Source of the DNA: Viola odorata
Lineage: Eukaryota; Streptophyta; Magnoliopsida; Malpighiales; Violaceae
Direction: 5' to 3'
Assembly: GCA_963691705.1 (NCBI GenBank)
Contig: OY829537.1
Span: forward strand, 38,257,514-38,321,513
Length of the DNA stretch: 64,000 bases
Shown here: piece by piece, positions 1 to 10,320 of the stretch
Numbering within the stretch: the stretch's first letter is position 1
Layout: the number at the start of each line of letters is the position of its first letter
Position numbers and translations under genes: made by a program
The notes under the pieces: model-generated
The model's input: the letters and a program-made list of their open reading frames with translations, nothing else
The model's database searches: none
What the model was told of the DNA's origin: nothing

Positions 1-700
1 TAATGGGTAAATCCCGTAATAAAAAATCCTACCGTTTATAAAATATTTTACTTAACCTTTTATATTTTAAAAACTTGTAATGTCAATTTATAATTTTTTA
101 AAAGTTGTAATTTTAACTTTTATAATGTTTAAAAAATTCAAATAAAAAATTCAAAATTTTATGCAATTTGGTCCCAAAAATTATATCAAATATGGTAGGA
201 ACTAATATAGTATTAACATTATCAGCTTTAAAATTTTAAATTAGGGGATTAAATGGATTATTTTATAAATAATTTTTTATGTAGTTTATCTAAAAATATC
301 ATTCCAAATCTTACACAAGGATCCGAATAGTTAAAGTTCATGCATAATTAAACTTTATTTTATAAAAAAAATTCAATTAAAACCTCTTCTACGTATGAAG
401 CCAGGATTTGGTGGGTAAATGTTGACTTGATGTCATGATGTAACCTCTCCTCCTGTTCTCCATGACTAAGTAGATTGAAGCAGGAGAAGATTAAGTCTCT
501 GCATTCATGAAATCATCTTGTTCCAATCAAACTTCAAAACCTGAACTATTCAGCTATTGTTACAACAAATGAAAGGTGCACATACTGGTGCAGAAGGGAT
601 CCCAAAGAACTCAAAATGATGAGGATGATGTGAAAAACATGCATTCTCTAATTGCGCAAATACGAGGAGAATACGTCTCTTTTATCTTCTTTATTTATTT
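1..700. other. AT-rich intergenic sequence, no gene seen
   Basis: The first ~350 bases are very AT-rich, with short repeated runs such as ttttaaaa and gtaat. They resemble the edge of an old transposon, but no terminal repeat or target duplication can be defined. From 360 to 700 the composition is more balanced and no coding frame of note is visible. Part of this stretch probably lies downstream of the gene that ends at 762. Confidence 0.5.
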
Positions 701-761
701 CCTTCTTCCACAAAAGTCAACAGATTGAAGTCCCATTTAACATCTAATAAAAACTATATCA

Positions 762-3616
762 TCACGGGAGAAGCTTTCGCCTGCGACGAGGAGTCTCTCG
801 TTTCACATACATTTTCTCCATCTCATCTAATGGTCGGCTGGACCCGTCTGGCAAGCTTACAAACTTCCACCCACCTCCTCCTCCACGCTTCCCTTGTGCT
901 CCGAGTTTCTCCACTGTGATATTCCAACCCTCAGAAGAGCGCCGCCTGCTGTACTTATGGCATTTCACCTTTCCTGCCATCTGCAAAGAGGGAAACCATA
1001 CCATACCAGTCAGCGGGTCCAAATAAAGTCAAATGGACACATGGAGGATTATATCACAAATAGGAAGTGGAGCTGGAGATATTTTCAGCACAACAAGTAG
1101 CATACAGTTTACAAACAATTGCATTAAACACAAGGAGAGTTGTAGGGGAACTCACTTTCATTTTATTGAAGTTCATCCTTTGGACAAATTCTTGATACAA
1201 CATCTCATCCTCTTTATGGGATATCTCATAGTGAACTTCATCCAGGTCCCGTATAGTGCCATCCCAGCCCTCTGGCATCACCTTAAAATCAGGCTTATAA
1301 GGAAGGGATGCTACATGAAATTCTCGGTCGTGGGACTTGAAAAATCTGCAAAAGGGAAGGGCAAAAATATTATGAGACGTTAAGTCCTTTCCTTGGTAGA
1401 CCCTTCAGTTTGCAAACACACCATTTTCCATCTGATAATTGTACTCTACATATATATTCCACCAAATCACAAAACTCGTGTTTATGGACTGCACGCACAT
1501 GCATGCATAGTTTATAGAAGAATATGCATCCTACTCAATGTCGGCACTCACCAACATAACTAGTTATACACCACACTAAAAGATCAGGTCTCTCCCTTTG
1601 TTGTTCATGCTTAAGAGGTTATAGGTCTGACTATCCGAGAGAGAACACACACCTCAAAGAGAGTTAAGGGAGGATGAGGGTGCATAAGTTTTGTACTCTT
1701 GAATACAAATAAATAAATGGAGAAAAACACACATGCACTCATGCGGAAAAACTCAATGACCAACAACCATAAATCACTAAAATACCATTAAGCATTGGCA
1801 ACTTCCAGGGCATCAAATAACAGAAATGCTCAATTGATTATAGAGAAGCAGCAATCATAGTTGGACAGAGTAGACATATCAAGTAAACAACAAGAAAGAA
1901 ATGACCTATTTATTCTGCCAAATACAGTATCTAGGCCTATGATGAAAAGGCTTAGCTCATCACAAGATCAGCCAAAAACTAATAAATATTTCATGCTGAC
2001 TAGAATGATTTGGTGATCCATTTCAATATTGCATACATTTCTATACTGTTTTTACTTGTTTAATTGGATATTAAAAAAAAAAATACTCTAGATATTTCTA
2101 GACGTCTAAGTTTTTGAGAAAAACTCGGTAGCCTAAATTGTAGAAGACCTGCCAGATTGGACTTTAGAGGTACTAATGGACGAATCAACATACACCCCCA
2201 ACAATCATAATAATCATACCAAGTGAAATAGGACAAGTAAGGAATACACAATCAGGGACTATTTACAAGCTATATAGTTCATGACATAATGGAAGGCACT
2301 GCAATACCCAGGGCCATCACTGAACGTCATGAGACCAACTAATATCATGTCATTTTCTGCTCCAGTACTGGTCTGTGAACCTCATGGTTGTCCCCCTCAG
2401 GGACGCCTATATAGCTCGAGTTCTAACCGTCCCTTTAAGAAGTTCCTAAGCCTAATTGCCTACAAATGTGGTAGCCTCCCATGTTTCTTTGACAATCCCG
2501 TTTATAAGATCTTAATACTAGTTTGACTACCAATTTGGGTTAAACAAAGGTCAACCTAGTCCTGAGATCTTAGATGGGAGGTCAAGGATTCAAGCAAGAA
2601 GTTCGAGAATCATGCCTGACAGACTGGGTCAAATAGGGTTCAGCCTTAAAGGTAAGTTGCTGGAGCAAGAATGGACTATTACCTAAAAGGCACTGGGTGA
2701 GCTGTTAGATTATGTTTCCATACAACGATTCATAATCAAGTTTTTGAAGCACAAATCACCCAGCACAAAAGTATAAAGAAGTTACATACTGTAAGAATTA
2801 GCCAAAAGTAACATCAGTACAAAATAACAAAAGTAAGATAAGATAATATTCAATGACTTACTCAGGACAGGTATCAAGCAAGAGCTCAACAGAGTCATCC
2901 AAGGGATGACCAAGCTTTTTCTCCTCTTCCTCCTCCAGCTCTTTCAGCCAAAGAATTGCATGTACCCTTTGCCTCATAATCCTGTAGTCCTTAGCTAGCT
3001 TCTCAACTGTGTAGACTTCAGGATCCTGCTTATGTAATCGATACATCTCAGCCTTTTCTGAGTCCTTCAAATAGGATCCCCTTGCACCAGGCTCCATCAC
3101 TTGCTTCAATAGCTCTCTTGTCTCACGCAACCTCTCGTCCCACCCATCCACAAAAGCCTTTCCCTTCTTGTTTTCCGCCTCCAGTTCCCGTATCCTATCA
3201 TCAATATCTTGCGAATCATAAACCATTTCACTAGACTTAGAACCACCTTTCCCACTATCACTAGAAGCTGTCCTCCGACCCACCACCTTTCCATCAAAAT
3301 GATCCTTAGTCATTCCTGTTGACCATGACGAAACTGAATCCCATCCCAAATCACCACCACCATTGCCACCAAAGGATTCACCAACCACACTCTCCCATTC
3401 GCCTTTACCATGATTCCCTCCTCCCCCACTTCCAGCATTCACAGAGAAACACCGGCGACTAATAACATGACGTGCACTAATCTCATCATTTGACACAATC
3501 TTAACATCCTTGCCACATGCGGCAGCATTTCTTTCCTTCATAATTCTCACAGCACTTGCTGTGCTGCTTAGTGCAGTTGAAGAAAATCGCGATACAAATC
3601 GATTGATGCTCTGCAT
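762..3616 (-). CDS. Mitochondrial protein, Bot1p / mitoribosomal small-subunit (mS45-like) family, 3 coding exons
   Basis: Coding exons read on the minus strand are 3616-2862 (755 nt), 1345-1156 (190 nt) and 980-762 (219 nt). Donors are GTAAGT and GTGAGT and acceptors are TTTTGCAG and TTTGCAG. Phases fit exactly and give 387 aa ending at a TGA. The N-terminus (MQSINRFVSRFSSTALSS) is rich in Arg and Ser without acidic residues, typical of a mitochondrial presequence. Residues ~40-130 are Gly/Ser-rich and low in complexity. Residues ~190-245 (VEKLAKDYRIMRQRVHAIL followed by an acidic ELEEEEEKK run) look like the conserved core of the eukaryotic mitochondrial regulator (Bot1p) family, linked to the mitoribosomal small subunit. 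The C-terminus is basic (RRRRKLLP). The family is recalled from memory, so the gene is firm but the name is tentative. The start is the first ATG in the exon with the targeting peptide. Confidence 0.8.
1346..2861 (-). other. Intron 1 of the mitochondrial protein gene
   Basis: This 1.5-kb intron lies between GTAAGT (minus strand, starting at 2861) and CCCTTTTGCAG (ending at 1346). The donor GT overlaps an in-frame TAA, so an unspliced message would stop after DTCPE. I found no other gene or clear mobile element inside. Confidence 0.75.
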
Positions 3617-3634
3617 ACTAGCAACAGTGTCCCA

Positions 3635-5027
3635 CTAAAGCACAAAAATTAAAATACCATGAACACAATGAAATAAAAACTGCTAAGGAAGGATGCCAAA
3701 ATAGAAGATTCCAGGTATATACAAAGTTTAGAATAGAAATGAAACTAAGGGTAATGCAAACAGACCCAAAAATGGAAAAGAGAATAAATTTGCCCATCTT
3801 CAGTGCACAAGTCACCAAGCATCCTAAAGATGGGTCGGACTACACAGCGCATCAAATGGAGAGCACACAATGCACAGCCATCATAGGTGAATCGGTTTTG
3901 TTTATGTTAAATCGGGTTTTCTTTGGGTTTGGTTTGGCAAATCAATTTGACAAATGTTCAGAATTCACATAACACTGTCACAGTGGCAGAATAAATCTCC
4001 CAGACATGCAATACAATATTACAGTGAGACATTGCAAATCCTACAACTCCCAAAAGCATGCATATAAGTGACAAATATTGAATTACAGACTGGTGGGAAA
4101 GAAAGCTGAAGAAGAAAGAACATCTACAGGCAACTGATCAAAATCAAACTATTAACCAGCCGAACAAATTTATTTAAAATGAAGATAAACCAAATTACGT
4201 GGAAACCTACAAAAAGAGAAAAGTGAAAACAAGAATGAAAAAGGCGCAACAAACACATATGGAAAATTTTCAATTTTCACTGCAATTAAATTGGTTTTTT
4301 TAAAAAGGTTACCCTTCCAATAAAAGATGATGATCTACATTGCCAAGACATCATTAGTTATTTCCCAACACAACTAGTCAGCACCATAACTTTAAAATCC
4401 AAATACAACTCAGTCGTTGTTCATTCATTCTTAGAACAATATAAATTCTCACCATTGAACTAAGAAGTGTCATTAGTTAAAGGAAAAGAACCATTCTCTG
4501 ATACCAACAGAACCAACAAACTAAACTAATAGAAAAACAAGAGTAAGAAATTAGTTGAGTGGGGTTTATCAAATAAACTAAAAATCCATCATTTTGTTTT
4601 TGTTCCTTCGAACATAGAAATCAAATCTTTGAAGCTTGAATAATCTTGTAACCAAATTGCCTAGGAGTTTCAACTTAAGAAAATCAGTCTTTGAACACCT
4701 TGCAAAATGAATTCTTCAGTTTTTAACAAGGAACGCGGATCATAACAAAAATACATCTAAAATCCCAGAATCAAGAAGACAGAATTCCAGGATTTAAGTA
4801 CGATTCCAGTAAAATGAAAGTTAATTAAACATCTGAAGTTCATTTTATTGATTGAAACCCAGAAGTTAAAGCCCGAATGAGTTACACTATACAGCTGCAA
4901 TGTAAATGAAAAACATCAAAATCAGATAGACAGGCCAGTTCCAAATTTCCGGTACTCATAAGGAACAACACCAGCTATCCTACATAAATAAATAATGGAG
5001 GAAGAAAGGCCAAGAGAGAATGGTTAC
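3635..5027 (-). other. Probable 5' UTR intron of the mitochondrial protein gene
   Basis: On the minus strand a CCCTAG|GTAACC donor sits near 5027 and a CTTTAG acceptor near 3635, about 18 nt before the ATG at 3616. The sequence between has only short accidental frames. The leader exon would lie upstream of 5028, and a TSS near 5100-5250 is inferred. No transcript evidence is available. Confidence 0.45.
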
Positions 5028-5389
5028 CTAGGGTAACTCTTGTTTCCACCAAACGAGAAAGGGCTTTAATGGTCTCCACCAATTGTAAGAGGAGAAGTGA
5101 CAGTGTAATAGCAAAGAAGAGAAGGAGAGAACAGTGTGCTTGAAAGAGAAGAAGAAAGCGAGAGGGTGCAAACTGCAAAGCTGGGAAGAAACGGCACCAA
5201 AACCTCAAACCTCGATATTGAAACGCGCCGTTTTTGTTTAAATTACATCTGCATCCCTGCCTGCAAAGAACAGAGGCGGACCGGGTCGGGTGTACTAGTT
5301 TCGTGGGTCTGTTCAAGTTTCAGGTCGGGTCGGGTGTACTCGTTTCGTGGGTATGTCCAAGTTTTCAGGTCAACTTCTATTCTCTTTTT

Positions 5390-6168
5390 TAGGGTGTAAA
5401 AAAACCGGTCCGACCTAAAAACCGCATCAAAATTGGAAAATTTTGAACCGAACCGAACCGTAACTTTTCAGTTCGGTCTGGTTCTATCCCAATAGAACCG
5501 TAAATTTTCGGTTCGGTCTAGTTCTTTGAATATAAAATCCGTAAACCGAACCATAGAACCGTTTGAACCGATTATATATATATATGGATCATCTATCAAA
5601 GTTTAGCTTTGCTTCGGTGGCTAAATCTTTGTCTTCCTTTCTAAAAAGAAGGGGTTTGAATCCCCTTGGTCTAAAAAAAATAATTATAGTTTTTTCCTTC
5701 AAAACGACGCCGTTTTGGGCCCCAGCTAATAATTGGGTCAGCAGCCAGCCCAAGCCCAATAAGACAACAGCTAGGAATTGAGCCAGAAGAAACCCAAAAC
5801 CAACAAAATAGCAGCCAACAATTGGGCTAGCAGCCAGCCAAAACCAACTAAAACTCAAACCCACAGGACAATAGCCCAACAAACCCAAACCGAAACACTT
5901 CATCTTCAACCTTTAGGCATCGGCGACCAGACAAAAAAATCCAAAACAGAAAATTAAACGGCGTGTTTAACAACTTAACGGCGTCGTTTTAAATTTTTTT
6001 TTTTTAAACTTGAAATCGAACCGAACAGTCCAGTTCGGTTCGGTTCTAGCCATACCATAACCGAAAATTCAGGTTCTGTCCGATTCTAATACCACCAGAA
6101 CCGGAATTTTCCGGTTCAGTCTGATTCTAACCCAAAAACTGAATCGAACCGACTCATTTTCAACCCTA
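5390..6168. mobile_element. hAT-like non-autonomous element with GAACCG subterminal repeats
   Basis: The ends are imperfect inverted repeats: TAGGGTGTAAAA on the left and the complement of TTTTCAACCCTA on the right. Inside both ends are clusters of CCGAACCGAACCG / CGGTTCGGTTC motifs in opposite orientation, resembling the subterminal transposase-binding repeats of hAT elements. The middle holds an AAAACGACGCCGTTTT palindrome, a second ACGGCGTCGTTTT, and a Gln/Pro-like degenerate repeat of agccagc/cccaa. No transposase is present. The flanking 8-mers do not match, so a target duplication is not supported. It lies ~150-250 bp upstream of the inferred transcription start of the mitochondrial protein gene. 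Confidence 0.6.
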
Positions 6169-7019
6169 CCTATAATCAGACCAAAAAAAGAACACCATTT
6201 ATTTTGCAACATTGTTTCTTTTTTCTTTTTGAGAAATATTAGCCCGATTATTCCAATTAAAATCTTTAGTCATCGATTGATTTTAGTTAGAAAAAAGTCT
6301 TATTTTCCTAACCCACGCTCGACTAATTTAATTTATTTTATAAAATATTTTTATAACACAGTCAACCTGTAGGATCATTTATGTCCATTGACATGCAAAT
6401 GCGGTGTACCAACTATCAAATTAAATTGTGTGTTCCACACAATCAATCGATAGATTTAGATAGAAAAATTTAATAATATATATTATTTAATTTACTAGTA
6501 TAGTAACATTTTTTTTTGTTCTTTTAATCTTAATGAAACTAAATTAATACTATATTTGCTTTCTTTGTCAACCATTATATAATAATTATAAAATAAACAT
6601 GTCTATCAAAAATAATCTTCATAAAAATGATATTTACGTTATAATTATATATTTAGTAACACTTGACAATGAATTATAATAAATGATCTGAATATATAAA
6701 AAAATATTTTATTTAAATATTTCTAGAATGAGATAGAAAAATAACTATGGATATTGTTTTTGCTCAAGCCACTATTATCTCTTAACACACTACGCTATGA
6801 TTAAATTTAGTCGCGTTGGGTTAGTTAATTAAGGGGTAAAGTGAGTCCATCGAGTAAGTACTTCATACATAAGGATTGAAATGTATGCGACCTTTTGATT
6901 AATGAATAAGAGCACTAAATTACTCACACTAACCATTTGTTGGATTTTTTTATAGAGAAAATAACCTTTTATATATTAATAAGGATGTAGAACAATGTCA
7001 CATTTTTATAGATTCATAA
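6169..7019. other. AT-rich intergenic sequence, no gene seen
   Basis: This stretch is AT-rich, with no open frame above background and no repeat boundary I can define. Its right edge probably includes the 3' end of the LINE whose RNase H domain starts to be readable near 7020 on the minus strand. Confidence 0.45.
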
Positions 7020-7274
7020 CCTTCTAAACAACAGGGTCATTAAGCCCCCAACTACTAAAAGAGTTTACTGGTGATATAGAATGACAAACAAAATTTGGCA
7101 ACTTTTTACAGACACAATGAACCAACGAAACCTGAAACGTAAGGCATCTTCGAGCAATAATCTTAATATCCGTGATAATCGAATCCAGATAGGTGAACTA
7201 TTCATCAGTTGGCGATGTCGCCAAAGAAGACTGCTTTGATGATACATATTGATAATCAACCTCCAAACTTATAG
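7020..7274 (-). pseudogene. LINE (L1-type) ORF2 fragment: end of the RNase H domain
   Basis: Read on the minus strand, this continues the frame broken off at 8824. ISLEVDYQYV resembles the usual LEVDS-QVV step of plant LINE RNase H domains. It is followed by a DIKIIARRCLTFQVSLVHCV segment, like the LIEDIK...F.VSHVRR part. In-frame stops are present, so it is dead. The junction at 7274/7275 is the insertion point of the Pack-MULE: the host bases AAACTTATAG are repeated at 8824-8833. Confidence 0.65.
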
Positions 7275-7559
7275 GGTTAAATGATATAAAACAACCCTAG
7301 ACTTTAATGTTTTAATTAATCACAACCCTGAACTATTTTTTTGTTGAATTACCCCCCTGGCCATACTTATTATTGTTCAATCACCCCCTACCATTACAGA
7401 AATCTGACGTGGCATCAACGACGTCCGTTATTTGCCACATCAGCACCCCATCGTTGCCATGTCGGATTGCCACGTCAGTGAACAGTGGCAAGTGGACCCC
7501 ACCACTTCCTTTCCTCAAAACCCTAACCTTTCCTTATTCCATTTTGCCCACTTTTTTTT

Positions 7560-7875
7560 ATCTCTCCCTAGACGTGGCTTAAATTCTTGCTTGAAGAGGG
7601 TCATTGCTAGAGATTCTTGTCCTATAAATCTCCTTAATGTTCTCGCCAAAATTATGGGTAATCATCGATACTGTTGCTTCCTATATAAATGTTAATTTAT
7701 TGACAAACCTGCAGGTGGTGGATATGTAGTGACTCATGTAAATCAAGGAAGACAGTCTCTTGTAAAGCACATGCTTGCTGTTGATTGGAAGTGTTGGAAA
7801 TTATACTTGCGACCATCATCTGCAAGATCCATTACCATTCGTATGCTTGGCAGAGTTGTAGGTACCCTTCAGCGA
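7560..7875 (+). pseudogene. Captured gene fragment, possibly EDR2-like START-domain protein
   Basis: After a CCTGCAG that could be a splice acceptor (7708-7714), one frame reads GGGYVVTHVNQGRQSLVKHM, then LAVDWKCWKLYLRPSSARSI and TIRMLGRVV. This resembles the end of the START domain in plant ENHANCED DISEASE RESISTANCE 2-like proteins (VKHMLAIDW, SSARSITIRML). Bases 7570-7700 may be upstream exon or intron from the same gene. The fragment is short, lies wholly inside the Pack-MULE, and has no start or end of its own. The family is from memory and is moderately likely. Confidence 0.45.
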
Positions 7876-7984
7876 TAAAGAAGTTGTACTTTATCTCATC
7901 TCATCTCATTCCTCAAAACCCTAACCTTTCCTTATTCCATTTTGCCCTGCCACCATCACCCACATCTTCCTCCCTCCAATTTCC

Positions 7985-8458
7985 ATGGACGATGTGTCCC
8001 CAGACGCCAAAATTGAAACCATAATCTCCCTCATAGTTGCCCGCTCCCTCCTTTCCCTCCGTGACGCTTTGAAGAAGCTAATCGAAACAACGCCATCGAC
8101 AAAGCTGGTGTCCCTGATCGAGGATCTGTTCGGCACCAACGCTTTCGACGTTGCATAGGAACTCAGCATCTCCCCATTCATTTTCTTCCCTTCCACAACC
8201 ACAACTCTGTCCTTATTTTTATACTTGTCAAAGCTTGACAAAATGGTGTCGTGCGAGTACTGGGAGCTGGAAGAACCAGTTAAAATCCTCGGGTGTGTAC
8301 CGATTCACGACAGGGATCTGCTGGACCTAGTTCAGGATCGAAAGAATGAAGCGTACAAGTGGCTCCTCCACCATGCGAAGCGGTACAGTCTCGCCGATGG
8401 GATCATGGTGAACAGTTTCATGGAATTGGAAACCAGAGCTTTGAAATGGAATAATTGA
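7985..8458 (+). pseudogene. Captured UDP-glycosyltransferase (UGT72-like) fragment
   Basis: From the ATG at 7985 the frame reads through VSPDAKIETIISLIVARSLL, SLRDALKKLI and VSLIEDLFGTNAFDVA. A TAG follows at 8156-8158 (codon 58). It then reads in the same frame through ISPFIFFPST, LSKLDKMVSCEYWELEEPVK, GCVPIHDRDLLD, RKNEAYKWLLHHAKRY and GIMVNSFMELE to a TGA at 8458. This is the N-terminal acceptor-binding half (about residues 85-230) of hydroquinone/phenol glucosyltransferases of family 72. The UDP-binding PSPG box is absent, so no enzyme is possible. One nonsense codon and no frameshift suggests recent capture or a retained frame. Confidence 0.8.
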
Positions 8459-8823
8459 TTCTTGGTGGTGTTCAAGAATTTGATGTTATTACTTGACTAA
8501 TTGCTGGGTTGTTTTGATAGTGAAGAGATGAAGCAGAAAAAAGGAAAAATGGAATAAGGAAAGGTTTTGAGGAAGGAGACGAGATGAGATAGTGGTGGGC
8601 CCACTTGTCACTATTCACCAATGTGGCAGCGGACGTGGCAATCCGACATGGCAATGGTGGAGTGCTTGACGGACATCGTTGATGGCACGTTAGATTTTTG
8701 TAACTGTAGGGGGGTGATTGAACAATAATAACTATGACCAAGGGGGTAATTAAATAAAAAAATAGTTTAAGGTTGTGATTAATTAAAATATTAAAGTCCA
8801 GGGTTGTTTTATATCATTTAACC

Positions 8824-9072
8824 AAACTTATAGGGGTAGTTCCAGTACTTAGAGCAAAGAGAAGACTCATTTGATCCGCAAGAGCCTCCTCAATGTCCAC
8901 TGAATTAACATGATGAAGAAATTTAGTTGTAGTACTAAGAAACACCCTAGTAGAGTCCCGAATAACAGCCCCAAAACCTCCATCTTGTTCCATCTTAGCA
9001 TAGTCTGTGTTAACCTTCGTAACTCAATTTGGAGGTGGACTCTATCTAGCTTGCAAAGAAACAAATGAAGAC
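8824..9072 (-). pseudogene. LINE ORF2 fragment: start of the RNase H domain
   Basis: On the minus strand the frame reads RYSPPPN, KVNTDYAKMEQDGGFGAVIR and DSTRVFLSTTTKF, then HVNSVDIEEALA. This matches the RNase H-like domain that ends plant LINE ORF2 proteins (PP..W.K.N.DGA, GGIGAVIRDS, A E..A). It continues into 7274 once the Pack-MULE is removed and into 13009 once the solo LTR is removed. Bases 8982-9072 are present a second time at 11566-11656. Confidence 0.7.
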
Positions 9073-10084
9073 TAATAGTATGTATTTTATGCATATTTTT
9101 CTCTCTTTTCCTAGTCCATTTTTGATCTTGATGCTACTTATTTGCATATGTTTCCTTCATTTTTGCAGATTTAGACTTGGAGAAGAGAATTCCCAGAAAT
9201 GCACACTTTCGGCCAGATTCTGAAGGATGCTAAGCGTCAAGGCCTCACAACTGATCGTTCGCAGAAGCTGAGGAGTCCACGACAGAAAAGGAAACTCCCG
9301 AAAAAGGAAATCCGACAGATCTGCCGATTCTCTTCCCATATCTCCAGCTCAGCAGCAGCACTAATTGAGGAAACCTAGTTCTATTAGACGTAGGATTCTA
9401 TTTTTATTTACTATATATACTTTAGTAAATTAGGGTTTTGAGAGTTCTTCTTCTCCCCCGGTTTTTCTGCACTTCGCTACTTCCGCCTCCTGCGCCCTAT
9501 TTTCCGCTTTGTAATAATTATGGAGCTTTAGCTCTAGCCGACATTAAGTTATAGTTGTGCAGTGGTTTCTTCCCTTCTCTTTTTATGAAGTTTATTTCTA
9601 ATTATTTAATTTCTTTAATTTCTAGGATTTGAGTAGCTAAATTCTTTTTTCTTAGTAAAGGTCATCGAAGGTTGCATAGGTTAGTTGTGAGGTCGAATTG
9701 GGTTTAATAAATTCCTGTGTTTGCATATACTTATTTATTGCACACTTGTCAATTTATCTAAGAATGATTAGAGGTCTGGCCAGGTACTAATTGAACCTAG
9801 GTAATTATCACCATCTTTGTAATAATAACTAATATGAGGTTACTTAGTAGAGTATGCAACTAGATCAGAGTCATCAGGTCGCTGGTCCAATCTGACTAAA
9901 GTAATTAACCAATTAGGGTAGTGCCTCGAACGTACTGAGTGTCTCACCCTAGGTGTCTTTCCTCTTCTTCATAGGCATCCGAGTATTGTCTCTATAAACG
10001 TACCTTAGGGAACGACAGATTGTCAAAGTCTCTCCATAAACGTACCTTGGAGAGACTTCTCTTACAAAGGAAAGCAGGGGACCT
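8982..10084 (+). repeat. Left copy of a 1.1-kb local duplication (LINE flank + 5' part of solo LTR)
   Basis: Bases 8982-10084 align end to end with 11566-12668, both 1103 bases. They share ~91 bp of LINE, the AAGAC target site (9068-9072 / 11652-11656) and about 1012 bp of LTR. Scattered substitutions separate them. This copy is joined to genuine LINE on its left but is cut inside the LTR on its right. The LTR part has a TATA-like ctatatatacttta near 9410 and a short frame from 9339 back to 9157 repeated at 11923-11741. It is therefore the truncated side of the duplication. Confidence 0.85.
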
Positions 10085-10099
10085 GTATTTTGCAACTAA

Positions 10100-10135
10100 C
10101 TAAGTAACCTCACATTAGTTATTATTACAAAGATA
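10100..10135 (-). repeat. 36-bp inverted filler copied from the neighbouring LTR
   Basis: The 36 bases are the exact reverse complement of 12394-12429 inside the right LTR copy. The left copy differs by one base at the same place. They sit between the end of the left duplication (10084) and the start of pararetroviral sequence (~10140). Short copied and inverted filler is typical of end-joining repair with template switching. Confidence 0.8.
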
Positions 10136-10139
10136 CTGC

Positions 10140-10320
10140 TCAGACGCATCTGACATTGTATTCAAGAAGGAGCATATCAAAATTATATTCAAGAAGGATT
10201 AATACCTACCCAATATTATGAAAAAACCAAAGAAACTTTATATGGAGCCAACAGATCTAAACTCCAAATTAACTATAAACTTTCTAATGTAAATATATGT
10301 AATAAAGGGTTTTGTTTATG
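10140..10320 (+). pseudogene. Endogenous caulimovirid fragment, aspartic protease-like region
   Basis: The plus strand reads EGLIPTQYYEKTKETLYGAN followed by a KLQINYKLSNVNICNKG segment. This resembles the part after the catalytic motif in caulimovirid aspartic proteases. The catalytic DTGA is not included. The fragment lies on the strand opposite the adjoining viral piece, so the insert is rearranged. It is short and cannot act. An 11-bp TTCAAGAAGGA repeat precedes it at 10161 and 10189. Confidence 0.55.

Larger units (their letters stand above)
7275..8823. mobile_element. Pack-MULE with long terminal inverted repeats and a 10-bp target duplication
   Basis: The left end (GGTTAAATGATATAAAAC...) is matched by the inverted right end over roughly 250-300 bp. 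The match covers the ATTAATCACAACC, TTGTTCAATCACCCCC and CTAACCTTTCCTTATTCC blocks. The flanks carry the direct repeat AAACTTATAG (7265-7274 and 8824-8833), in the size range of Mutator-like elements. No transposase is encoded. The interior (about 7550-8500) holds fragments of two unrelated host genes. The TIR block CCTCAAAACCCTAACCTTTC occurs twice on the left (7512 and 7911), so the left TIR seems partly duplicated around the first captured fragment. The element sits inside the LINE RNase H domain. Confidence 0.85.

Noticed and set aside
2329..2526. Short plus-strand frame in intron 1 of the mitochondrial protein gene
   Set aside because: No domain, no splice or promoter context, and it lies antisense within an intron.
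5607..5668. Possible tRNA or SINE head (GGTTTGAATCC looks like a B box, TGGCTAAATC like an A box)
   Set aside because: No cloverleaf with an acceptor stem can be drawn, the boxes are only about 35 bases apart, and no SINE tail or target duplication is present.
5589..5909. 106-codon hydrophobic frame on the minus strand
   Set aside because: It is produced by the degenerate agcc/caa repeat inside the hAT-like element, without a domain or conserved start.
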